DNA of 22,957 nt, from positions 1 through 22,957 of IMG/VR virus record IMGVR_UViG_3300048904_000067; one strand, 5' to 3'. Position 1 is the first letter of the stretch. Every line of letters begins with the position of its first letter. Source of the stretch: a virus. Below the pieces are notes generated by a model. That model was not told the origin of the DNA. It made no database searches and worked only from the letters and a program-made list of their open reading frames with translations. The position numbers were made by a program, and so were the translations under genes. Positions 13,035-20,433 of this stretch are shown here, one piece after another.

Positions 13035-13044
13035 AACCACCCTC
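13026..13044 (+). promoter_or_regulatory. GC-rich hairpin spanning the homing endonuclease stop codon
   Basis: GAGGGT (13026-13031) and ACCCTC (13039-13044) form a perfect 6-bp stem with a 7-base loop that contains the TAG stop. No U-run follows (ATAGATTG), so it is a poor intrinsic terminator. It may insulate the sheath message or stabilise an RNA end upstream of the sheath ribosome binding site at 13056. Confidence 0.35.
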
Positions 13045-13066
13045 ATAGATTGTATGGAGAAAGTTG

Positions 13067-14554
13067 ATGAACCGCGGGCTCTCAGTCAGTGGGGTAGTAT
13101 CCGTCGATGTGAATATTTCCCCAATTGCAGCAGGTTATCGCAACTTTGGTGTTGCTCTTGTACTTGGTGACAGCGACATCATTGATATTGGAGAACGTGT
13201 TCGTTTCTATCGCACTTTAGATGAAGTTGCAGAAGAGTTTGGAACCTCTACTCCAGAATACAACGCAGCAACTCTCTATTTCTCGCAATTACCGCGGCCC
13301 AATTCTCTCTATATTGGCCGTTGGGCGCGCACTGACACCAAAGCAGTCTTACATGGTGGTGTTCTGAATCCAGCTGACCTTGATATGGTTTCTTGGAATT
13401 CGATTACTAATGGTTCGATGGCCATTACTGTTGGTGGTGTTGCCAAAACATTAACCGGTTTAAACTTTTCCTCTGATACCAACCTTAACCAAGTTGCTGC
13501 AAGAATTCAGGCTGGAACAACTGGCATTGAGGTTACTTGGGATGCCACCTATGACCGATTTGATATTAAATCGGTTGCAACTGGACCAACTAGTGGCGTT
13601 CTGACTTATGCCTCACCAACGGGTTCCGGAACTGATATCTCTGCAAAAATGCAGATGACAAGCACTTTAGCAAATGCTCCTGTTAATGGACAACTTGCTG
13701 AAACCGCTCTTGCTGCGACTCAAGCTTGTGCATCTATGTCTGCTGAATGGTATGCTGTTAGCTTTGCAGCCTCTACTATGCCGACTGACAATGCGCTTGT
13801 TGATGTTTCTGCATATATTGAGGGAACTGAGCGTTCTCGTATGCATATCATCACTTCTCAAGCTTCGGCTTGTCTTGATCCGCTTAACTCAACTGACATT
13901 GGATCGCGTCTTAAGGCAATTCGTTATATGCGCAGCTTTGTGCAGTACAGTAAGTTTAACAAATATGCTGCGCTTTCTGCCTTTGCGCGTGCTGCCACTG
14001 TGGACTTTGAAGCCAATAACACTACTTTGACTTTGAAGTTCAAGCAAGAACCGGGTGTGCAAGTTGAAATCTTGACTGAAACTCAGGCAAGTATTTTAAC
14101 CGACAAGCACATTAACGTCTTCGTGCAGTATGACAACGATACTGCTATTCTGCAAGAAGGCGTTATGAGCAATGGCTACTTCTTTGACGAAGTCCACAAC
14201 TCGGATTGGTTTGCTAATGCTCTGCAAGTAGACGTTTGGAATCTGCTCTACCAGTCCCAAACCAAGATTCCGCAGACCGATCCTGGCATTGCCATGATCA
14301 CCACGGTTTGTGAGGCTACCTGCGAGCGCGCGGTCAATAACGGCATGCTTGCCCCTGGCGTTTGGGGAGGCGGCCCTGTGGGCTTGCTACGGCCCGGAAT
14401 GACCCTTTCGCGAGGCTATTACGTCTTTGCGCCGCTTGTTGCGACGCAACCGGCTGCATTGCGTGAACAGCGTATTGCGCCAACTATTCAGATTTGCGGT
14501 AAGTTTGCTGGTGCAGTGCATTTTGTGAACATCATAGTTAACTTAAACCGATAA
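13067..14554 (+). CDS. Tail sheath protein (DUF3383 family)
   Basis: Forms the contractile outer tail, so the virion is a myovirus. A 495-residue product. I chose ATG 13067 over the adjacent TTG 13064, with GGAG at 13056-13059 7 bases before it. Family features: N-terminal SVSGVVSVDVNISPIAAGYR, VRFYRTLDEVAEEFGTSTPE, YNAATLYFSQLPRPNSLYIG, a middle insertion (about 110-215), then EWYAVSFAAS, KYAALSAFARAATVDFEANN, LKFKQEPGVQ, GYFFDEVHNSDWFANALQVD and a C-terminal RGYYVFAPLVATQPAALRE segment. Length and block order match DUF3383 sheaths. It is separated from the tail terminator gene by the homing endonuclease and followed 2 bases later by a tube gene. Confidence 0.92.
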   Translation: MNRGLSVSGVVSVDVNISPIAAGYRNFGVALVLGDSDIIDIGERVRFYRTLDEVAEEFGTSTPEYNAATLYFSQLPRPNSLYIGRWARTDTKAVLHGGVLNPADLDMVSWNSITNGSMAITVGGVAKTLTGLNFSSDTNLNQVAARIQAGTTGIEVTWDATYDRFDIKSVATGPTSGVLTYASPTGSGTDISAKMQMTSTLANAPVNGQLAETALAATQACASMSAEWYAVSFAASTMPTDNALVDVSAYIEGTERSRMHIITSQASACLDPLNSTDIGSRLKAIRYMRSFVQYSKFNKYAALSAFARAATVDFEANNTTLTLKFKQEPGVQVEILTETQASILTDKHINVFVQYDNDTAILQEGVMSNGYFFDEVHNSDWFANALQVDVWNLLYQSQTKIPQTDPGIAMITTVCEATCERAVNNGMLAPGVWGGGPVGLLRPGMTLSRGYYVFAPLVATQPAALREQRIAPTIQICGKFAGAVHFVNIIVNLNR

Positions 14555-14556
14555 AA

Positions 14557-15009
14557 ATGGCAAGCTATTCTTTCGCTGATGTAATAGCAACCATAGTAGC
14601 TCCCGCTGGCAACATAACGCTGGCGGGAGATACTAGCGGCGCTGTTGCGGATGAAGGAATATCAGTAGAAAAAGCCGAAGACAGAAACACTATGATGGTG
14701 GGATGTCAAGGCGAGATAATGCACTGTAAACACGCAGGAGTTAATGGCGTCATCAGAATACGATTACTTAAGACAAGTTCTAATAACGGTAAGCTAATGA
14801 ATCTTATGAATTCATTAGACGGAGATATGTGGGGCATTGGTCAATTCTCTATTCGTGATCGTGTTAAAGGTGATGTTATTACTGCTGCTGAAGTCGCATT
14901 TACTGGTCCGCCAACTATTGTTTACGGCAAACTTGGTGGAATACAGGAGTGGACTTTTCATGCCGGCTTTATGAGTGCAATGCTTTACGCAGGCTCACCT
15001 ATCAAGTAA
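14557..15009 (+). CDS. Tail tube protein paralogue 1 (DUF3277)
   Basis: A 150-residue member of the DUF3277 tail-tube family: MASYSFADVIATIVAPAGN, EGISVEKAEDRNTMMVGCQG, IRIRLLKTSSNNGKLMNLMN, VAFTGPPTIVYGKLGG and IQEWTFHAGFM. Tube proteins stack as hexameric rings inside the sheath. ATG lies 2 bases past the sheath stop, with no Shine-Dalgarno (ACCGATAAAA), so translation probably depends on reinitiation and should be weaker than that of the following paralogue. It retains the whole fold and is not a pseudogene. It may be a minor tube or initiator ring, or a functional duplicate. Confidence 0.85.
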   Translation: MASYSFADVIATIVAPAGNITLAGDTSGAVADEGISVEKAEDRNTMMVGCQGEIMHCKHAGVNGVIRIRLLKTSSNNGKLMNLMNSLDGDMWGIGQFSIRDRVKGDVITAAEVAFTGPPTIVYGKLGGIQEWTFHAGFMSAMLYAGSPIK

Positions 15010-15029
15010 ACGCTTAGGAGAAAGTTAAA

Positions 15030-15488
15030 ATGGCAAGCTATAGCTTCAAAGATGTTGGCGCTTCCATCGCCGGTCCTGGCGGAAGCATCAACCTTGGTAT
15101 GGGTTCCGGCGCTGCTGAAGAAGGAATTACTTTCGAGCGCACGGAAGATCACAATACGATGGTTACTGGTGCTGATGGCGAAGTAATGCATTCCTTACAC
15201 GTTTCCGATTCCGGAAGCATTAGGGTTCGATTACTGAAGACCTCGCCAATCAATGGTCAATTACTTAATATGTACAAGGCGCAACGCGCATCTGCTTCGC
15301 AATGGGGACAGAATGTTATTTCTGTTCGCGATTTCGTTCGTGGCGATAAGATGGTTGCGAGCGTCGTGTCATTTACTGGGCCTCCAAGTCTTTCTTTTGG
15401 AAAGCTTGGTGCAGTTCAGGAATGGCTGTTTCATGCGGGCCATATTGATCCAACGCTTGATGCTGGCGTTCCTCCCCCGACTATTTAA
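15030..15488 (+). CDS. Tail tube protein paralogue 2 (DUF3277), probably the main tube protein
   Basis: A 152-residue protein with the same blocks as the preceding gene: MASYSFKDVGASIAGPGGS, EEGITFERTEDHNTMVTGAD, IRVRLLKTSPINGQLLN, VSFTGPPSLSFGKLG and VQEWLFHAGHID. The two share their N-terminal MASYSF and RLLKTS, FTGPP, YGKLG/FGKLG and QEW.FHAG blocks but are clearly diverged over the rest. AGGAGAAAG lies just upstream of ATG, by far the better initiation site, so this is the likely major tube subunit. It is followed by the long hairpin over the start of the tail assembly chaperone. Confidence 0.87.
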   Translation: MASYSFKDVGASIAGPGGSINLGMGSGAAEEGITFERTEDHNTMVTGADGEVMHSLHVSDSGSIRVRLLKTSPINGQLLNMYKAQRASASQWGQNVISVRDFVRGDKMVASVVSFTGPPSLSFGKLGAVQEWLFHAGHIDPTLDAGVPPPTI

Positions 15489-15497
15489 CACTTGATC

Positions 15498-15565
15498 GAA
15501 ACGCCAATGAGCGCTAAAGTCTTTAGCTCTACTTTGAGAATGGAGACTTGCGCTCATGGCGTTTC
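15498..15565 (+). promoter_or_regulatory. Long hairpin sequestering the tail assembly chaperone start codon
   Basis: Left arm GAAACGCC-A-ATGAGCGC-TA-AAGTCT (15498-15522) pairs with right arm AGACTT-GCGCTCAT-GGCGTTTC (15544-15565): 8 + 8 + 6 = 22 Watson-Crick pairs with only two bulges (A15506; T15515-A15516) and a 21-base loop. The ATG at 15556 is inside the stem and the Shine-Dalgarno GGAG (15542-15545) straddles loop and stem. A competing hairpin GCTAAA-GTC-TTTAGC (15513-15527... arms 15513-15518 and 15522-15527) uses the left arm and would release the start. It looks like a translational switch. Trigger unknown. Confidence 0.7.
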
Positions 15566-16080
15566 TTAAAATCAATGATGTTGAATATAGGACCGATACC
15601 CTTGATCTTCGTGAACAATTGCATGTAGCGCGCCGATTGCATCCGATTGTTGGTGCAATCAAAGAATCGTTCATGCGAGGTTCTATTTTCTTGCTCAAGT
15701 TTGGGCAGAAAACTGCTGAAGCTTCTAATCCAGAAAATAGCGATCCTGATGCTTCAGACAAGCCAGAACAGGTTACATTAAAATTTGAAGAATTCTTGAA
15801 TGAGATTGATGCAATTGAGCCATTTACTACGGCTTTAGGCAAGATGTCTGATGAAGACACAGATTACATTATGAGCAAATGTCTTGCCAAGTCTTATAGG
15901 ATCAATAGAAATCCAGCAACCGGAGAAGTTGTTGGTTTGCATCCTGTTGTTGATGCAAATGGTCGAATGATGTATGATGACATCAAGCTTGATACTGCAC
16001 TTCAACTAGTATGGAGCGTTGCGAGCGAATCGCTCGGAAATTTTACCTCCGTCAACCGCTTATTCCAGCAGACTGGTTAG
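15556..16080 (+). CDS. Tail assembly chaperone, short form
   Basis: A 174-residue protein; ATG with GGAG 10 bases upstream. It has the size, position (between tube and tape measure) and overlap with an ORF in the -1 frame expected of the G/GT-type chaperones that coat the tape measure during tail assembly. The sequence starts MAFLKINDVEYRTDTLDLRE and continues HVARRLHPIVGAIKES, a charged linker (PENSDPDASDKPEQ), FTTALGKMSDEDTDYIM and LQLVWSVASESLG. No enzymatic motif is seen. The slippery heptamer at 16038-16044 shifts a fraction of ribosomes into the downstream frame to make a 255-residue long form. Expression is probably also controlled by the hairpin over its start codon. Confidence 0.82.
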   Translation: MAFLKINDVEYRTDTLDLREQLHVARRLHPIVGAIKESFMRGSIFLLKFGQKTAEASNPENSDPDASDKPEQVTLKFEEFLNEIDAIEPFTTALGKMSDEDTDYIMSKCLAKSYRINRNPATGEVVGLHPVVDANGRMMYDDIKLDTALQLVWSVASESLGNFTSVNRLFQQTG

Positions 16081-16322
16081 ACCAACAAGTTGTTGATGAA
16101 GGCAGTATTGGTTACACGCCTCTAACGACAACAACTAAAGAGGAATGGCTTTTTCGACCTGTATTTGGCGGTATGTGTTCTTATGAAGACATTGCCTTCA
16201 ATAAGTTTAATCTTGGACATATCGCCGAAATGAATGAACTTTTAGATATAAAAGAGGAGAACGATAGAAGACGAGATGCGGCAATGAAAGCCGCTCAGGC
16301 AGCAGCCGAAGCGCGTTATTAA
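16011..16322 (+). CDS. Tail assembly chaperone C-terminal part (DUF6889-like), expressed by -1 frameshift
   Basis: An overlapping ORF in the -1 frame. Its own ATG at 16011 has no Shine-Dalgarno, and it is most likely translated only as a fusion to the short chaperone from the slippery site at 16038. The frame-shifted part reads YLRQPLIPADWLDQQVVDE, EEWLFRPVFGGMCSYEDIAF, NLGHIAEMNELLDIKEEND and an Ala-rich basic end. The 'RP...GMCSYE.......L..I..MN..LD...EN' pattern matches small proteins annotated next to tape measure genes (DUF6889, from memory). This is the 'T' part of a G/GT pair, which in lambda binds the tape measure and recruits tube protein. It ends 13 bases before the tape measure gene. 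Confidence 0.8.
   Translation: MERCERIARKFYLRQPLIPADWLDQQVVDEGSIGYTPLTTTTKEEWLFRPVFGGMCSYEDIAFNKFNLGHIAEMNELLDIKEENDRRRDAAMKAAQAAAEARY
16022..16036 (+). promoter_or_regulatory. GC-rich hairpin immediately upstream of the slippery site
   Basis: CGAGCG-AAT-CGCTCG is a perfect 6-bp stem with a 3-base loop, ending one base before the AAATTTT heptamer. Elements 5' of slippery sites can lower or raise frameshift efficiency. It would be melted by a translating ribosome and refold behind it, where it could resist backward slippage. The role is inferred. Confidence 0.4.
16038..16044 (+). other. -1 programmed ribosomal frameshift site (AAATTTT)
   Basis: In the zero frame the codons are GGA AAT TTT ACC, so the heptamer reads A AAT TTT, the canonical X XXY YYZ form. 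After slippage the frame reads on through TAC CTC CGT to the stop at 16320-16322 without interruption; the -1 frame is open from 15993. The fusion keeps residues 1-163 of the short form and adds 92, giving 255. Such frameshifts are conserved in tail assembly chaperone genes of dsDNA phages. Confidence 0.85.
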
Positions 16323-16335
16323 AAAGGATTAGGTT

Positions 16336-19221
16336 TTGGCCGAAACAATTCAAGACTGGATTATTTCGCTAAAATATCAAGTCGATGAGCAAAGCGCGCG
16401 TCGGGTTGAGGATATCGCGCGCCGTCTTCGCGCCGGGCAACAAGTAACCTCGCAGGAAATGCGAGAACTTGAAAAGGGGATGAAAGGGCTTGCAAGCCAG
16501 CACGAAAAATCAATGCGACAAATGTCGCAAAGCACTCAACAGCACGGTCAAAAATTCAGCACTGTAGTAAATCAAGTAATTCATCCCTCAATTGTAAAAA
16601 TTACTGCTGCCCTTGGCGCTCTTAGTACCGCCGTTGGTGGATTCAAAGCATTTGAAGGTGTTGTTAAGAACTTACAACAAGTTGGCGATCTTTCTCGTGA
16701 TCTTAACGTTACTGCGTTAAGCTTAAATGCGCTTGACAAATCTCTTCAAAATATTGGCGCAAATCGAGGAACAGCTGCTAGCTTAGTCACAACGCTTCAA
16801 GATGCGGTTCAAAGAAACCGCGGAAACCTTGTCTTGTTGCAAGGCATGGGAGTTACTGCCCGAGAGAATGCAGAAAGAGTTATTGAGCTTTCAAGATTTG
16901 TTAAGCGCGAAGCTGCTGCTAATCGTTTTGATATTGCTGTCCAAAGACTTGCTGAAATTGGCTATAGCGTTGCTGATGCTAGGAGATTGCTCGCCTTAAG
17001 CGAAGAAGATTATAGACGACAACAAGGAATAAGAAGAAGATGGAAACAAGATTCTGCTGATGACATTAAAGCTGCCCAAGATTTAAGGAGAGAATGGGGC
17101 GATTTAATGTCGAACATGGAAGGCGTTCAAGACGCCATCTTTGTTCCGATGATGAAAACAACTGCAAGATTGATCAAGGAAGTAAACAGTCTTATAGCAG
17201 GACACGAAACCGAAATCCGAGCTTTCTTTACGGCCATTACCGAACCAATAGGTCAATGGGCCGAAGGAAAAGCAAAGGATATGCTAGACTATATGAAAAA
17301 GTTGACGGGGGACGAAGGGGCACAAGAGCGCGCTGCTTGGGTAAAGTGGTGGCAAGATACAAAGAAAGAAACTAATGATGTTGTTAGAGATGTTTTGACC
17401 ATTGTTCATGGTGTATCTGAGGCAATTCAATTACTTAGTAAGCTTAATAGAGCAAGAAGAGAGAATATTGAGCGGGTAGAAAACGAAGAAATAGATAAAG
17501 CTGAATCGCGTCGTCGCGATCAACAAAGAGATTATAGGCCCGGAGTAGCAGGTGAACGGGTTCCTGCAAGACATAGACCATATACTTTTATTGAAAGGTT
17601 TATGCGCCATCTCCCTGGCGGAGAGGAGATGGTTCGTACAAATAGAGAAATTGCTGAAGTTAGAGAAGCCGAAGCTGCTGGTGCATCTGCTGCGCCTGCG
17701 CCTGTAATAGGTCACGGAAGATTAGGTGGAGCTGTTGGTGCGACTAGCGTAATACAACAGCAAAAATTACAAGAAGAGGAAGTTAGAGTAACTAGAGATA
17801 ATACTGAAGAAATTAAAAAGAATACACAGGAATTACAAGAACAGCGTCGTTCAAGGGGTTTCTTTGGTACTGCTTGGGATCAAATTAAGAATCTTGTTGG
17901 AATGGGTGGTGGTGAAGGTCCGCCCGATATTAGTGGGCGTGGTAGTGCTGGTGGGGGCGGTATTGCTGGAGGCGGCGGCGGCAGTTCTGGCGATCCTGGC
18001 GCTGGCGCAATTGGCGGAAGAGTAGATCGTGGCGGATTTGAACCAAATCCCGCAGGGCATGTTACACCAACTAAAGGAAGCGCAGCAGTTAATTCTTGGA
18101 TGAATTTCTTAATGAAGCCAGTAAATCAAGGTGGTTTAGGATTTACTAGAGCGCAAGCTGCTGGCCAAGTTGCAAGTCTTCGTGGAGAAAGTGGATCAGG
18201 ACTAGAGGGCGTTTCTAGAACATGGAATGATCCATCTGGAAGTGGAAAACCCGGAATTTCTGGCGGTGTTGCTTCCTGGCGTAATGAACGTTTTCGTGCC
18301 TTACAAGCCCATGCTGCTTCTAAAGGTTTAGATTGGAGAAGTCATGAAGCTCAACAAAGTTTTTATAGAGAAGAAATGCTTGGAAAGTACAGAAACGTTT
18401 ATGATAATCTTAGGCGCTCTCAAACTGCCGCACAAGCTTTAGATGTGCATGTTCGTCAATTCGAGGCTCCTGCGCGTCCTGATCCAGCCATTGCACAAAG
18501 ATCAGGGTATTTAAATGATTTAATGAATAGGAATTTAAATGAACCTCCTAGCGCTTCTCAAGTAAGACAAAGAATTAGAGATATGCAGGGTGGAGAAGGG
18601 GCTGGTAGAATTGATACAAAGGGCGCTGATCCAAGAATTTCCGAAATCGTTGCTGCTGCACAAAAATATTTACCTCCTGGATATAAAGTAGAAACAACAT
18701 CTGGCTTCCGTGGAGGCACTAGACAGTCTTTTCATGGACATGGTAAAGCTAATGATTTTCATATTGTTGATCCACAAGGAAGAATTATTCTTAATAGAGG
18801 AGAAGACCCCACTGGTCTTTATCAACAATTAGCTCGTGGCGCTTATACTGAACAACTTAAAAGATATCCAGAACTAACAGGTAAATTTGCTTGGGGCGGC
18901 GCATTTGGAACGCAACTTGGTGGCGGTGGTGTAAGAGATTTGATGCATTTTGATCTTGGTGGCGAAAGAGGAAGATATGAACAATATCGCTTGAGTAATA
19001 TGGGTCCATTGCAAGCAATGGATAAAGCATTGAATAGCGCTCAACCGATATCGACTCCATCTAATATTTCTAATGATAATTCAAAGTCTGTTACTCAACA
19101 TAATGAGTACAAAACAACAATTAATGCCGAAGATGCTAAGGGCGCAGCAAGTATTTTCAAAGGAGCGGCCGAAAACATTAATCGTCTTAATATGAGCCAG
19201 ATTAAGGGAGTTATCAGATAA
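16336..19221 (+). CDS. Tape measure protein with tail-lysozyme and M15 peptidase domains (961 aa)
   Basis: Sets tail length and probably degrades peptidoglycan at infection. It starts with TTG, with AAGGA and TAGG upstream and no ATG available. Residues 1-75 are coiled coil; 85-105 hydrophobic (KITAALGALSTAVGGF); 105-500 long helical segments rich in Arg and Glu; 535-570 Gly-rich linker. About 580-700 resembles a phage tail lysozyme: AVNSWMNFLMKPVNQGG, AAGQVASLRGESG (probable catalytic Glu618) and VASWRNERF. About 730-880 is an M15-type D-Ala-D-Ala/endopeptidase: SFHGHGKANDFHI fits SxHxxGxAxD (Ser798, His800, Asp807), with DLMHFDLGG supplying His871. The end is a short helix (AASIFKGAAENINRLN). 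It overlaps the next gene in TAATG. Confidence 0.9.
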   Translation: MAETIQDWIISLKYQVDEQSARRVEDIARRLRAGQQVTSQEMRELEKGMKGLASQHEKSMRQMSQSTQQHGQKFSTVVNQVIHPSIVKITAALGALSTAVGGFKAFEGVVKNLQQVGDLSRDLNVTALSLNALDKSLQNIGANRGTAASLVTTLQDAVQRNRGNLVLLQGMGVTARENAERVIELSRFVKREAAANRFDIAVQRLAEIGYSVADARRLLALSEEDYRRQQGIRRRWKQDSADDIKAAQDLRREWGDLMSNMEGVQDAIFVPMMKTTARLIKEVNSLIAGHETEIRAFFTAITEPIGQWAEGKAKDMLDYMKKLTGDEGAQERAAWVKWWQDTKKETNDVVRDVLTIVHGVSEAIQLLSKLNRARRENIERVENEEIDKAESRRRDQQRDYRPGVAGERVPARHRPYTFIERFMRHLPGGEEMVRTNREIAEVREAEAAGASAAPAPVIGHGRLGGAVGATSVIQQQKLQEEEVRVTRDNTEEIKKNTQELQEQRRSRGFFGTAWDQIKNLVGMGGGEGPPDISGRGSAGGGGIAGGGGGSSGDPGAGAIGGRVDRGGFEPNPAGHVTPTKGSAAVNSWMNFLMKPVNQGGLGFTRAQAAGQVASLRGESGSGLEGVSRTWNDPSGSGKPGISGGVASWRNERFRALQAHAASKGLDWRSHEAQQSFYREEMLGKYRNVYDNLRRSQTAAQALDVHVRQFEAPARPDPAIAQRSGYLNDLMNRNLNEPPSASQVRQRIRDMQGGEGAGRIDTKGADPRISEIVAAAQKYLPPGYKVETTSGFRGGTRQSFHGHGKANDFHIVDPQGRIILNRGEDPTGLYQQLARGAYTEQLKRYPELTGKFAWGGAFGTQLGGGGVRDLMHFDLGGERGRYEQYRLSNMGPLQAMDKALNSAQPISTPSNISNDNSKSVTQHNEYKTTINAEDAKGAASIFKGAAENINRLNMSQIKGVIR

Positions 19222-19922
19222 TGGCTGATACTTCCTTACCTCCTTTACCTCCATCGCGTCCAATAAATCTTACTACTGGAACCCCTTCGGCCGGTCCCGT
19301 TCCTGGGGGAAATGTTGGTTCCGGTCCCGGTGATGGTGGTTATGCTCTGATTTACTTTAATCAGTCAAGAATTGGTACACTTGTTCCTGATATTGTCATT
19401 GAGGAGGTCAATGATGATCAGCTTCAGGTTACGGAACATCCTGTCGAGGATGGTGCTGCTGTATCTGATCATGCGTTTTTACGCGCAAAAACGGTAGATA
19501 TGAAAATCGGGTTTGCCGATTATAAGCAAAAACAAATCGGTAGCTCAATTAGAGAATATGAGTTCTTGCTTGCTATTCAGGCCAGAAGAGAACCAATGGA
19601 TGTTACTACTGGAAAGCGTATTTATCGCAATATGCTTCCAATAGGAATTACTGTAACGAACGACCAAAGAACTAAATGGGCAGTAATTGCGACGGTTCGC
19701 CTTCGTGAGGTTAGGATTTCTACAGCGCGAAGTGTTAACACGGCAACGAACACTGCACAAAAACAATCAACCACGCCAGCAACTAATATTGGACAACAAA
19801 TATTACAGAAGCTTACAGAATTTAATGGTCTTTTAGCTCAAGGCGTGCCCGGAAATCCTCCAGATGCAGCAAGTTCTGTTTTACAAGGTTTGGGCGCTTT
19901 ATTTGGAAAGGTAGTCGGTTAA
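19221..19922 (+). CDS. Dit-like baseplate/distal tail protein
   Basis: A 233-residue protein with a Pro/Gly-rich N-terminal 35 residues, then the Dit-like core: DIVIEEVNDDQLQVTEHPVE, GAAVSDHAFLRAKTVDMKIG, a helical EYEFLLAIQARREPMDVTTG and RNMLPIGITVTNDQRTKWAV. The pattern 'D..I.E......V.EHPVE.GA.ISDHA......V.L..G' is typical of Dit-like N-terminal domains, which form the ring joining the tube to the baseplate. The ATG overlaps the tape measure stop (TAATG); AAGGGAG lies 10 bases upstream, and the ATG sits in the loop of a 6-bp stem (19212-19230). The C-terminal region is helical and low in complexity. The family is recognised with good confidence. Confidence 0.85.
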   Translation: MADTSLPPLPPSRPINLTTGTPSAGPVPGGNVGSGPGDGGYALIYFNQSRIGTLVPDIVIEEVNDDQLQVTEHPVEDGAAVSDHAFLRAKTVDMKIGFADYKQKQIGSSIREYEFLLAIQARREPMDVTTGKRIYRNMLPIGITVTNDQRTKWAVIATVRLREVRISTARSVNTATNTAQKQSTTPATNIGQQILQKLTEFNGLLAQGVPGNPPDAASSVLQGLGALFGKVVG

Positions 19923-20432
19923 ATGCCTTGGAAAGTGGCATATGAAGTTCCGCTTCGTCCTACTCCTATTATTCAGAGTATGACAATACATAAGAAAGCT
20001 TTTCAACTTCGAACGCAATATCGTGATGCGAATGAGGCAGGCTGGGTTATTGACTTTCATGATATTACTGATAATCCTAATTTAGTGCTTTTTGAGGGCG
20101 CTCCTTTAGTATCGGGCTTAGATTTACTTTACCAGTATGGATATCTTGGTTTTGATTTTGCAATGATTATGTTATGTCAAAATGGACGATCAACTCCAAC
20201 TTTTGAAAGTTTAGGTATTGAAGATAAATTGGTTATTGTTACTACTGTTACTGATTCTGAATTATTACTTTATGGTTTTGGTGCTGATCCTGTTAAGCCC
20301 GTAGGTTGGTTTTGGCCTGTTCCTTCTCTTGTTCCGTTTAGCAAGCCTTGGGTTGTTTATGATGATAAGTGGAATGATCAAGGGCAATGGTATGATAATT
20401 CGTTCTGGGGAATAGGACAAGGAAGACATTAA
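19923..20432 (+). CDS. Baseplate plug protein (DUF6983-like)
   Basis: A 169-residue protein with the plug pattern: QSMTIHKKAFQLRTQYRDAN, GWVIDFHDITDNPNLVLFEG, APLVSGLDLLYQYGYLGFDF. A phage-specific C-terminal extension (about residues 120-169) is rich in Trp, Pro and Asp. Baseplate plugs sit in the tube lumen at the tip. ATG directly follows the Dit stop (TAAATG), with GGAAAGG upstream. The C-terminal WFWPVPSLVPFSKPW segment is unusual and unassigned. The plug domain is assigned from pattern and its place between Dit and hub. Confidence 0.8.
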   Translation: MPWKVAYEVPLRPTPIIQSMTIHKKAFQLRTQYRDANEAGWVIDFHDITDNPNLVLFEGAPLVSGLDLLYQYGYLGFDFAMIMLCQNGRSTPTFESLGIEDKLVIVTTVTDSELLLYGFGADPVKPVGWFWPVPSLVPFSKPWVVYDDKWNDQGQWYDNSFWGIGQGRH

Positions 20433-20433
20433 C

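Noticed and set aside
15369-15860. 163-codon ORF on the - strand over tube and chaperone genes
   Set aside because: Antisense shadow crossing two well-supported + strand genes and the hairpin; Ser/Arg-rich without recognisable family.
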